This document shows positions 9,801-17,253 of a DNA stretch of 64,000 bases, in pieces. A program made the position numbers and the translations under genes. Numbering within the stretch: position 1 is the stretch's first letter; each line of letters begins with the position of its first letter. The notes under the pieces were generated by a model. The model was not told where the DNA came from and ran no database searches. It was given only the letters and a program-made list of their open reading frames with translations. Origin of the DNA: a bacterium (Candidatus Blackallbacteria) CG13_big_fil_rev_8_21_14_2_50_49_14 (lineage in GTDB: Bacteria; Cyanobacteriota; Sericytochromatia; UBA7694); assembly GCA_002783405.1 (NCBI GenBank), contig PFGG01000075.1:186001-250000 (forward strand). The letters are read 5' to 3'.

Positions 9801-11573
9801 GGAGAAGGGATCAGCCTAAAAATTGCGGACCCTTTTCTCAAAGGCAAAACACGGCTTGAAGGCGGGCTCAACTTTTTTGCAGTGGCCTCTGGCAGCTTGA
9901 AACAACCTGAAATTTCAGCCCAAATGACAATTGATAAACTCTTGATGAATCAACTCTTTTTCGATCGTCTCGACAGTATTTCAGGCTATCGCAATGGCTA
10001 TCTGAAGGATCTGCGTGTAGAGCTCAAATACGGCAACCAGGAGATCGTGGCCTATGGCGACTTTCCGGTTACCGATCTCAATAAACCTGTCGATCTGACC
10101 TTGAGTTTGCAGGATGACAGCTTTGGTCTGATCAACCTGTTTACAGGGGCTCTGGACTGGCGCAAGGGCAAGGGGGCCGTTCTGGTCAGATTGGTAGGCA
10201 GCCCCCGCAAACCTGAACTGGAAGGCACTTTTCGGATAGATCAGGCCACGGTTTATCTGCCTTCACTGAAAGAAACCATGAACAATATTGATATCAAAGG
10301 GGAAGTCTTTACCCAAAAAGTTCATATGGACTACCTACGCGGTAAACTGGCGGGGGGCAATTTAGAAGTCAAAGGTACGATGGATCTGCTCAATCTTTTG
10401 CCTTCGTTTCTCAATCTGGAAGCCAATGGTGAAAATCTCTTGATTCGCTATACCATGCCAGGGCTTTTAACCACACAAACAGCCGTCAAAGAAGCCAAGA
10501 TTAAAATCAAGGGTTTGGTCAGTCAGCCCGTGATCAGCGGCAAGGTCAGCCTGGGTAAAAATGGCGAAACCACCTTCCCCTTTCTAAAAGATCGCCAGGA
10601 TTTGCCTACCTCAAGTGAGGTCAAAGATGAAAGCGGAACCGTCAAACCTCCCCGCTTTTTATTTGGAGGACTCAAGGTTGAAATGCCCTTTGAGTACGGC
10701 TTGCATTCCCCCATTTTTGATATTCCCATTTTTTCAGAAAAAGGACTGAACTTACGCCATTGGGGGGGACAAATGACAATCACGGGCGATATCAAAGCCG
10801 AAAAAGGCACCCTCTATCTGTTTAACAATGCCCTCAAAGTCGATAAAATGGATGTCAATTTTCCCAAAGTGCGCACGGCAGTGGGTGAAACAGTGGGTAT
10901 CAACCCCGATCTCAAAATTGAAACCAGCTTCAATGTCAAAGGCGCAGAACAGGCCGTTAAAGCCTTGATGACAGGCAAGCTTGAAGATCTGAAAAAAAAT
11001 GAAATGCGTTTTGAATTCTCGAACAAACAGGGTCTGACCGATACGCAAATCTTTAACCAGATCTTTGGGGGAGAGGCCTTCACAGGTTTGAGTCAGGGCG
11101 ATATTGCAGGGGTTGCGGCCAAATTCAGCGATGTCTTCCTGCGGGGGCTCTTCAACCCACTGACTTCCCGCCTGTCTGAACTCTTGGGCTTGGAAGAACT
11201 CTCCTTTGGCATTGTCGGACAATCTGTCAGTGGGCCGGTTTTCAGTTTCAATATCCGCTCCAATCCCTTTTTTCTGGTCGAAGATCTGATTGAGGAACGC
11301 CTCAAACAACTCAATTTTCTCAACCGGATCCGGATCTCGGGCGAAGGCACCCTTTCAGATCAAGCAGTCTACAAACTGGGAGGCAATTACAGTGTCAACG
11401 AAAATTGGGCATTGGATTACCAGTTTAAATCCAATGAACAACTGCACAAGGTCACCATTAAAGGTTCCTATAGCCTGCCAAGCGTTCTGGAGTGGCTGGG
11501 CTATTGGCGCAAACGTTTCAATGGAGAATTGCCTGCCCCCACCCCTTCTCCTGAACATGACGAGAATTCCTAA
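6867..11573 (+). CDS. TamB/AsmA-like envelope protein
   Basis: About 1568 residues. One N-terminal transmembrane anchor (AGVLLFMALFATLLILV) is followed by a very long beta-rich region with repeated short strand motifs (GxLxx, LxAxx), and the C-terminal 350 residues match the TamB (DUF490) domain, including an IVGQSVSGPVFSF-type segment. TamB/AsmA-family proteins span the periplasm and are thought to move phospholipid or help outer-membrane protein assembly. No TamA partner is in the window. The start is uncertain: an ATG at 6804 adds 21 residues, but neither start has a clear RBS; the shorter one gives the more usual short cytoplasmic leader before the anchor. Confidence 0.85.
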   Translation: MKIKQNSLHYLQLLSKIFWGCLRAGVLLFMALFATLLILVQHPPPFLHRLIKEQAALQAQAQTGLPLNMERISVLKLRPWAQTLEIENLRIWGYQGASQPFLVLPRLRLELDLFNYLLHKPARNQLILSNPRFFILRDATGKLNVRPRLKPGKKEEEKGPRPFLPQFLLRIENSRVHYQDQDRHYPLKTALRFPLLKAEIKDQEHLDFSARLRSRLSDLDAQGQLNIWSGQTEIQAELTNPDLKPAAAYAVRVKDLKISQGAVALKLKAHWEDYQLKQLRYQGHLSVQALKARVPLYRLPLRVSTDTYFTQDLLQINALHLQSPQQDLSAQALLSHYRQPEKMQIEASLQIQNLDLGELSSSLIHPALQSFREMNPSGKLRSRLHVNGTLRNLRVQGEAEMPQANIRKIQIQHAKTRFSYGDNQVKIPHFEAQVFEGQIAAQAALQLGKNAQIQAELKARNVSLAPMKQAFALTLPQDYSPIGRVSLDARANGSLSSPHAKGRLTSSQLSFPGSQKLSSLQNIALNFDYSKALTLGSLQTQAADMGVLKMALRLKNMNEIEAWLESENLPLTTVNRWAPSPYFKQGTARLKGHLNGSLADIKKNWQTLSAQAQLETQNMRVSYPLNKTQPPLDQHLDQFKLDLDWQNGHAHFKELILAENESVLKGSGSASLSALQGQDWSHALQAHLDGKLNTLDFPFLKNYQVEQGQFEISLDVQGAPNRDFQISLKTQGHDLGLKGIRLASLGLEGKYAGKKLKIQQAHLQQGEDRVDLSGQVDLNAPSPVLNLQANSYRFDIQTLLTLLPPDIRAQLDNRKKNLETPPADKAPPLYALPMVRERILFKPVLGDSKLTELKPEELAIPMGELIEDHWNRWKFPPATLANRNENREEPLSLGESLAGKLSLDLQVTGSLANPQIAVQGLLQEAQVQDTQISESYLNAKYSNRHITLNKAYLQEAGGSILRASGEIDLDKELQLELQGEGISLKIADPFLKGKTRLEGGLNFFAVASGSLKQPEISAQMTIDKLLMNQLFFDRLDSISGYRNGYLKDLRVELKYGNQEIVAYGDFPVTDLNKPVDLTLSLQDDSFGLINLFTGALDWRKGKGAVLVRLVGSPRKPELEGTFRIDQATVYLPSLKETMNNIDIKGEVFTQKVHMDYLRGKLAGGNLEVKGTMDLLNLLPSFLNLEANGENLLIRYTMPGLLTTQTAVKEAKIKIKGLVSQPVISGKVSLGKNGETTFPFLKDRQDLPTSSEVKDESGTVKPPRFLFGGLKVEMPFEYGLHSPIFDIPIFSEKGLNLRHWGGQMTITGDIKAEKGTLYLFNNALKVDKMDVNFPKVRTAVGETVGINPDLKIETSFNVKGAEQAVKALMTGKLEDLKKNEMRFEFSNKQGLTDTQIFNQIFGGEAFTGLSQGDIAGVAAKFSDVFLRGLFNPLTSRLSELLGLEELSFGIVGQSVSGPVFSFNIRSNPFFLVEDLIEERLKQLNFLNRIRISGEGTLSDQAVYKLGGNYSVNENWALDYQFKSNEQLHKVTIKGSYSLPSVLEWLGYWRKRFNGELPAPTPSPEHDENS

Positions 11574-11633
11574 AGCCCTTCAAAGCAATCTGTTTTCAGA
11601 ATTAATTTTTATAAACGCTCTTTCTCTGGGGGA

Positions 11634-11662
11634 TTGGGTCTGCCTGTGTTCCAAGCTATAAT
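11634..11662 (+). promoter_or_regulatory. promoter upstream of pilT
   Basis: TTGGGT (11634-11639) and a perfect TATAAT (11657-11662) are 17 bases apart. A second candidate, TTGTAA (11671-11676) with TATAAA (11695-11700) and an 18-base spacer, lies just downstream, so pilT may have two promoters independent of the TamB-like gene. Confidence 0.6.
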
Positions 11663-11744
11663 GTCTGATATTGTAAGATCCATAGTTCTAAGGGTATAAA
11701 TAGTTACTTGCAAACAAGGTGAATATCACAAGGAGTCAAATGAG

Positions 11745-12821
11745 ATGGCAAAAATTGACAGTCTTTTCAAAGTATTGGTAGAAAAAGGCGGTTCGGATCT
11801 TCATATTTCACCCAACAATCCCCCATTGATTCGTGTCAGTGGTGATTTGATTCCCATCATGAATCAAAAGCTGACCGAAGACCAAATTCGCCCCCTGCTC
11901 TATGAAATCATGGATGATTTCGGCCGCAAACAATTTGAAGAAACCAATGATTTGGACTTTGCCTACAGTGTTGATGAATTAGGCTCCCGCTTTCGTGCCA
12001 ATATTTTTATGGAACGCAAAGGCCTGGGTGCCGTTTTTCGTGTGATTCCCACCAAAATTCTCAGTGCAGAAGAATTGGGCTTGCCCAAGGTCCTGACCGA
12101 GTATTTCTGTCATCTGCACAAGGGCCTGGTTCTGGTCACGGGTGCGACAGGCTCCGGTAAATCAACCACCTTGGCCGCCATGGTCGATTATATTAATAAA
12201 AATCGCTCCGATCATATTTTAACCGTTGAAGACCCAATTGAGTTTGTGCACAACAGCCAAAAAAGTCTGGTGAATCAGCGTGAAGTCGGCAAAAACACAA
12301 AAACCTTTGCTTCAGCGCTCAAGGCGGCTCTGCGTGAAGATCCCGATGTTATTCTGGTCGGTGAAATGCGTGACTTGGAAACAATTGAATTGGCCATTAC
12401 CGCAGCAGAGACAGGTCACTTGGTTTTCGGCACCTTGCACGCCTCTTCCGCTCCCAAAACCATCGACCGTCTGATCGACGCTTTTCCCACAGAAGCCCAG
12501 GAACAAATCCGTGCGATGTTGGGAGACAGTCTCAAGGGAGTCGTTGCTCAGCAGCTGCTGAAAAAGAAAGGCGGAGGCCGTGTCAGCGTTCAGGAAATCC
12601 TGGTGGGAACCCCCGCTGTCGCCAACCTGCTGCGTGAAGGCAAAACCTTCCAAATACCTTCAATTATGCAAACCGGCCGCAAAGATGGTCAAATGACCAT
12701 GGACCAAGCCATCGAGGAGAAACTCAAGGCAGATCTGGTTACACCAGAAGAAGCCTATCTCAAGTCTCATGACAAGAGCCGCTTTAAACACCTGCTGCCC
12801 AAAGACGCGCAGGTCGAATAA
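11745..12821 (+). CDS. pilT: PilT, type IV pilus retraction ATPase
   Basis: 358 residues, normal PilT length. It opens with a PilT N-terminal signature (GGSDLHISPNNPPLIRVSG), then Walker A GATGSGKSTT at 133-142, the Asp box ILTVEDPIEFVH, Walker B DPDVILVGEMRD near 200-211 and the His box TGHLVFGTLHASS. A hexamer of this cytoplasmic ATPase depolymerises the pilus and drives twitching and DNA uptake. It stands alone, without pilU or pilBC neighbours. Given the prepilin at 2.5 kb and the chemotaxis cluster further on, it is probably the motor whose activity the Che system controls; that link is inferred. Confidence 0.95.
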   Translation: MAKIDSLFKVLVEKGGSDLHISPNNPPLIRVSGDLIPIMNQKLTEDQIRPLLYEIMDDFGRKQFEETNDLDFAYSVDELGSRFRANIFMERKGLGAVFRVIPTKILSAEELGLPKVLTEYFCHLHKGLVLVTGATGSGKSTTLAAMVDYINKNRSDHILTVEDPIEFVHNSQKSLVNQREVGKNTKTFASALKAALREDPDVILVGEMRDLETIELAITAAETGHLVFGTLHASSAPKTIDRLIDAFPTEAQEQIRAMLGDSLKGVVAQQLLKKKGGGRVSVQEILVGTPAVANLLREGKTFQIPSIMQTGRKDGQMTMDQAIEEKLKADLVTPEEAYLKSHDKSRFKHLLPKDAQVE

Positions 12822-12836
12822 GCGGTTTAAAATGCC

Positions 12837-12870
12837 AAAAGGCTCTCTGAAAAATCAGAGAGCCTTTTTT
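12837..12870 (+). terminator. terminator of pilT
   Basis: Long perfect stem AAAAGGCTCTCTGA (12837-12850), loop AAAA, TCAGAGAGCCTTTT continuing into T6. On the minus strand the same hairpin is followed by CTTTTGG, so it may also stop the convergent Nudix gene. Confidence 0.92.
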
Positions 12871-12916
12871 CATGAGCTTCTTGAATCAATTTCGCGCCCG
12901 AAACAGAGGGAAGATT

Positions 12917-13675
12917 TTAAACCCCAGTCAAACTGCGGGGAATTTTAGGATCGAATACATTTTTATTGTTCAGTTGAATTTCCAGGTTCTCATTTTGCTT
13001 AAAGCGATAGAGTTTGGCGGGTTTTTTTGAAAATTCCTGGGTAGTTTCTTCTGTATCCTCAAGGATATCCAAAAACGCAATTTTTTTACGGAAATTCCGT
13101 TTGTCTATTTGTTTATTTAAAATAATTTCATAGACCCGGCACAGTTCCGGCAACGTAAACTTGTCGGGCAAAAGCTGCAGCCCCAAAGTGGTATACCCCA
13201 ACTTATTGCGTAAGCGCTGCAGAGCAAGATCAATAATCCGCAAATGGTCAAAAGCCAGTGATGGCAGCTGATAAACTGAGTGCCAGCGCACTTCACTGAC
13301 TGCCTCAGAAGGGCGCAGGGTAAATTTTTCAGAGCTGACCAAAGCATAATAGGTAATCGTAATCACCCGGGCCCGTGGATCACGGTCAATTTCGCCAAAG
13401 GTATAGAGCTGTTCAAGATAAACATCATCCACATTGGTTTTTTCCTTGAGCTTATGCAATGCTGCGTCTTCCAGACTCTCAGCCATTTGCACAAAGCCCC
13501 CCGGAAGAGACCAATAGCCCTGAAAAGGCTCCATATTGCGCTGAACCAATAAGACTTTCAGATCTTCCTGCATAATTGTAAAAAGAACAATATCTACGGT
13601 AACAGCCGGATGTTGGTACTCCAGGATGTCGATAGCTCCAGTCCTCACTTTGCATTCACAAAAAAATTCACCCAT
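12917..13675 (-). CDS. NrtR-like Nudix-domain transcription regulator
   Basis: 252 residues from the ATG at 13675; an upstream start at 13708 would run into the divergent gene. Residues 22-150 are a Nudix fold and about 165-235 a winged-helix C-terminus, the two-domain plan of NrtR, the ADP-ribose-responsive repressor of NAD metabolism. The Nudix box (60-82) has G60 and E66 but HK (74-75) in place of the catalytic Arg-Glu, and lacks the following Glu pair, so hydrolysis is unlikely and ligand sensing likely, as in other NrtR proteins. Its start region abuts the divergent Rph-like gene, the most obvious regulatory target. A related YjhB-type hydrolase is the alternative. Confidence 0.75.
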   Translation of the reverse strand: MGEFFCECKVRTGAIDILEYQHPAVTVDIVLFTIMQEDLKVLLVQRNMEPFQGYWSLPGGFVQMAESLEDAALHKLKEKTNVDDVYLEQLYTFGEIDRDPRARVITITYYALVSSEKFTLRPSEAVSEVRWHSVYQLPSLAFDHLRIIDLALQRLRNKLGYTTLGLQLLPDKFTLPELCRVYEIILNKQIDKRNFRKKIAFLDILEDTEETTQEFSKKPAKLYRFKQNENLEIQLNNKNVFDPKIPRSLTGV

Positions 13676-13676
13676 G

Positions 13677-13687
13677 TCATAATATGA
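13677..13687. promoter_or_regulatory. short palindrome between divergent starts
   Basis: TCATA-A-TATGA, an 11-base perfect inverted repeat directly between the two divergent start codons. It could be an operator of the NrtR-like protein or an accident of two ATGs facing each other; known NrtR sites are longer. Confidence 0.3.
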
Positions 13688-16281
13688 TAGGTTACCTGAA
13701 AGGATCAAGCATCAACGTGGCACGGAATCCCTCGACGGAAGAGATTTCCACAAACAGTAACGTCATCTGGCTTTCCGACGCAACCCCCAAGAATTTGCCT
13801 GTCATTGGCCTCAAAGCATTGAACTTGAGCATTCTTCAGCGTCTGAAACTGCCTGTTCAACCGGCGTTTTGTATTACCACCCATGCCTATCGGCGTTGTC
13901 TGGAAAGTTTTGGAATTGTTTTGGATCAATCCCAGAATATGAATTTTCAGGAAGCGTTACAGATGGGGCGTCTAATTCAGCATAGTTTTTTTAAATACCC
14001 GCTGCCTGTTGATGTCTTGAGTGATATCCGCAATGCCTATCGGCAGCTGACCCACCCTCAAGAAGTTGCTGTTGCACTTAGACCTTCTCTGCCCTATCCT
14101 GATCCCTTTTTTGCCAAACGTCTGCGCCCGATGTTGAATATACGCGGCATGATCGAATTCGAAAAAGCACTCAAAATCGCCTGGGCCTATATCTGGCTCG
14201 ACGAGATTGTCGCCTATCGCTTCTCCCAAGAGACCCTGACCCAACGTTTGGATGATCTCGCGATCATTGTACAGCCCTTTGCACAACCCGTAGTTTCGGG
14301 CAGTTTGCTCAGCTTTCATCCCGGCAGCAACAGCGACCAGGAAATGTTAATTGAAGCCGCCTGGGGTCAGAATGAAGCCGTCAGCCGTGGCCTTTTAAGC
14401 CCAGATCAATTTATCTGGCAACGCTTTTTAAAAAAAATCAGCCGCCAAACCATCGCCAGCAAGCCCTTTTATTTTGCAGTTGAAGAAGACGGCAGCTTGG
14501 CCCAGCGCGAGCTGGAAGTCAGCCGTCAAAAACAGGCCAGCCTGAATGAAACAGATCTGCTGATTCTGGCTGAAATGGCAGAAAAAGCCGTGGCAGGCTA
14601 TAAACGCCCCTTGGAATTGGAATGGATTAAAACCGAGCGAGGCTTCCAGTTTATCCAGGCCCAGACACGCCAACAACCGACCACCAACGTGGTTCAGGAA
14701 TCAGAATGGGAAAAACTGGACACGGTGGCCAGCTACTTTCGCCAGCCCTTTTCCCCCCTGGGCTGGAGTTTTTTACACCCCTTGCTTGAGCAGGCTTTAA
14801 AAAACACAGCCGACTATTTGGGTATCACAGGCTTACCTGAGCCTGCTTTTCGCCTGATCAACTATACGGCACATTGGCATCAAAGCATTCCCAAACTCTT
14901 TCAACAGGCCTTGGTCAGTTACCAAACAGACTTAAACGAGCAAGCGCGCTGGAAACAGTTCTGGCAAGTGGGCAGCAGCTTTTACAAAGCGCAACATACC
15001 TGGCGTACCCTCTATCAAGAATATCTTGAAAAGATTCAACGTTTCTGGGAAAATGACCCGGCCGGAGGAGAAGCAGAAGTCCTGCTTCAGGAAATGGACA
15101 ACCTGGCTGACAGTGTTCAGGGTCTTTTAGATGCTTTGCTGATGGTGCGTTGTCTGAATCTGACCGGTCAACCTCTGCTGACAGGACTGCTTCAAGACTA
15201 TTTTCAAGACCAGGAGCATCCGCCGGTCTATGATATCCTCTTTCAAGGCTTGCCCGGACGAAAATCACAAAGTCTCAGTCAAATGGATCTGATGCTTGAA
15301 AAAATTCACAGCGAACCCCGTTTATTGGCACTTTTCAAGAATCAACCCGCCCACACCCTGTGGGATCAACTGCAAAGTCAGGAATCCGGGCCTGAATTTC
15401 TCAATCTGATCAAGGAAAGCTTCGGGCTTTACGGCTACTATCGCACCGGTCTGGATCCCCTTTACCCTTCTTGGGTAGACGCCCCTCACAGTATTTTGCA
15501 AGAATTACAGGAAGCCATTCAACACCAGCGTATTTTCTGGGATACACGCATTCCAAACCAACGCGAAGAACTGACCCACTTGATCTTTGAGACCATCGGC
15601 CCCTGGAAATTGCCCGATATTCTTCTGATCCGCATTATTTTGCATTTAACCCAAACGCTGAGTATGACAAGAGAAGACGAGCCCTATTTTATTTCAATGT
15701 TCCTACCCGTACTCAGACGCATGATGGGAGGAATCAGTCGTTTTTTGCCCCTGGATTCACAGCAGGATATTTTTTACCTTGAAACAAACGAAATTCGCCA
15801 TCTGCTTGAAACCCCCTTGAATGCCTTTCGCATCAAGGAGTTGAAAGAACTGATTCAGGCCCGCAAATATGAACGAAAAATCGGCAATAAATTGGGAAAT
15901 CAAGCCCGACAAAAACTGGAGTCGCTTGAGTTACAAGGTCTACCCGCAAATACAGGCCAATATTTGGGCAAAGCGCGAATTATCTTGCGCAGTGACGACC
16001 TGAAAGAACTGCGCCAAGGAGAAATCCTGATTACAGATTATTTTGAGCCAGCCTGGGAACCCGCATTGGCCAAAGCAGGTGCCTTGGTGATGGAGTTGGG
16101 GGGATCTCTTTCACATGGCGCTCAACTGGCACGCCAATACAAACTGCCCGCCATCGCCTGCCTGCCCCAAGCAACCCGCAAACTCAAAAATGGTTATGTT
16201 TTACGTTTAGACGGCACAACCGGACAAATCTCAGCCTATCAAGCTGAAGCACTCGAAAAACAGGAAGACTTCGTCTCCTAG
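13684..16281 (+). CDS. rifampicin-phosphotransferase-like PEP-utilising protein
   Basis: 865 residues. The N-terminal third is colinear with the PPDK/PEP-synthase nucleotide domain: GLKALNLSILQRLKLPVQPAF at the front and ELEWIKTERGFQFIQAQ at its end. A long helical middle (about 350-750) follows, and the C-terminus is the swivelling phospho-His domain with GGSLSHGAQLARQYKLPAI (His near 811). There is no PEP/pyruvate barrel. Length and order match rifampicin phosphotransferase (about 867 residues), which inactivates rifampicin using ATP. The ATP loop that normally reads RSSATxED is degraded (LRPSLPYPDPFF), so activity is doubtful. A GTG at 13718 with AAAGGA upstream is an alternative start that would separate it from the divergent gene. 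Confidence 0.7.
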   Translation: MIGYLKGSSINVARNPSTEEISTNSNVIWLSDATPKNLPVIGLKALNLSILQRLKLPVQPAFCITTHAYRRCLESFGIVLDQSQNMNFQEALQMGRLIQHSFFKYPLPVDVLSDIRNAYRQLTHPQEVAVALRPSLPYPDPFFAKRLRPMLNIRGMIEFEKALKIAWAYIWLDEIVAYRFSQETLTQRLDDLAIIVQPFAQPVVSGSLLSFHPGSNSDQEMLIEAAWGQNEAVSRGLLSPDQFIWQRFLKKISRQTIASKPFYFAVEEDGSLAQRELEVSRQKQASLNETDLLILAEMAEKAVAGYKRPLELEWIKTERGFQFIQAQTRQQPTTNVVQESEWEKLDTVASYFRQPFSPLGWSFLHPLLEQALKNTADYLGITGLPEPAFRLINYTAHWHQSIPKLFQQALVSYQTDLNEQARWKQFWQVGSSFYKAQHTWRTLYQEYLEKIQRFWENDPAGGEAEVLLQEMDNLADSVQGLLDALLMVRCLNLTGQPLLTGLLQDYFQDQEHPPVYDILFQGLPGRKSQSLSQMDLMLEKIHSEPRLLALFKNQPAHTLWDQLQSQESGPEFLNLIKESFGLYGYYRTGLDPLYPSWVDAPHSILQELQEAIQHQRIFWDTRIPNQREELTHLIFETIGPWKLPDILLIRIILHLTQTLSMTREDEPYFISMFLPVLRRMMGGISRFLPLDSQQDIFYLETNEIRHLLETPLNAFRIKELKELIQARKYERKIGNKLGNQARQKLESLELQGLPANTGQYLGKARIILRSDDLKELRQGEILITDYFEPAWEPALAKAGALVMELGGSLSHGAQLARQYKLPAIACLPQATRKLKNGYVLRLDGTTGQISAYQAEALEKQEDFVS

Positions 16282-17156
16282 CCACTTGTGCGCAAATCCT
16301 CAGGTACGGCCCTTACCATTTTCGCAATTTCTTGCGCCAACGAAGTTTTCAGACCTGTTTCGCGCAGTAATTTTTCAGCACTTAAGGAAACATCGGCCGG
16401 CCGGGGAGCAGGTAAATCTGAGGTTTTAAAAGAGCCCGGCAGAATCAAATCTGTATTTAAATTCAGCGCTTGTGCCAAAGCCATGCCCGCATCCCAACGG
16501 CTGCGGCGTTCTGAAGCCAGATGATACACCCCTTCAAGCGTCCAGAGTTGCTCCAGCCATTCCAGAAGTGTGCCCACATAGAGTGGCGCATTAAATTGAT
16601 CCTGAAATAAACGCACTTCTTTGCCCCTCTGAAGCGATTCCACCAACCAGCGCGCAAAAGAAGTTTTTCCTGTGGCCCACCAAGAAAGAAAGGTAAAACG
16701 CAAAATCAAAGCCCGAGGCAAATCTTGAACCACCTGCTCAGCCAGATATTTGGTGCGGGAGTAATGGTTAATCGGCTCTGGCAAATCACTTTCGCTATAG
16801 TGCCCCTGGGCCCCTGAAAAAATATCATTCGTAGAAATATGAATCAGTTTGGCCTCACAGGCTTCAGTAGCCAAACGAACAGCCAGAGCGGTCTGTACAT
16901 TTTTCTCAAAGGCCACGCGGTAATCACGCTCACAGCCATCGACATCGGTCCAGGCCACGGTATTAATAATCAAATCGGGCTGAAAACGCTCACACAGGCT
17001 CAGGGTCGCAGAAATATCCCGCAAATCCAAAACCGTCAATTCACTGCCTGGATGTTGGAAACAGGTGCCCAGGACGGTATAGCGTTCTTTTAATGACTGA
17101 AATAAAACACCCCCCAAGCCTCCAGATGCCCCTGTAATCAGGATACGTTCGTACAT
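16278..17156 (-). CDS. RmlD-like NAD(P)-dependent sugar-nucleotide reductase
   Basis: 292 residues, usual length for dTDP-4-dehydrorhamnose reductase. It has the Rossmann motif ILITGASGGLGG (5-16), the RmlD-type NTVAWTDVDGCE segment with the extra Asp residues, STNDIFSG, and the YSRTKYLAE active site (YxxxK). RmlD makes dTDP-L-rhamnose for surface polysaccharide; the rest of rmlABC is absent here, so a different 4-keto sugar or a MAT2B-like role is possible. A good RBS (GGGGAGAG) precedes the ATG. Its stop overlaps the convergent Rph-like gene by 4 bases. Confidence 0.78.
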   Translation of the reverse strand: MYERILITGASGGLGGVLFQSLKERYTVLGTCFQHPGSELTVLDLRDISATLSLCERFQPDLIINTVAWTDVDGCERDYRVAFEKNVQTALAVRLATEACEAKLIHISTNDIFSGAQGHYSESDLPEPINHYSRTKYLAEQVVQDLPRALILRFTFLSWWATGKTSFARWLVESLQRGKEVRLFQDQFNAPLYVGTLLEWLEQLWTLEGVYHLASERRSRWDAGMALAQALNLNTDLILPGSFKTSDLPAPRPADVSLSAEKLLRETGLKTSLAQEIAKMVRAVPEDLRTSG

Positions 17157-17253
17157 AGCGCTCTCCCCTGGTGAATTCTATCTTTTCAGGATACTATACA
17201 GATATGCAAACTGGCAGTCAGGTTTCTCGAACACCCCATCAAACACGCTTAGC

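Noticed and set aside
10752-11309. 185-codon minus-strand frame
   Set aside because: Antisense inside the TamB-like gene, no domain or RBS.
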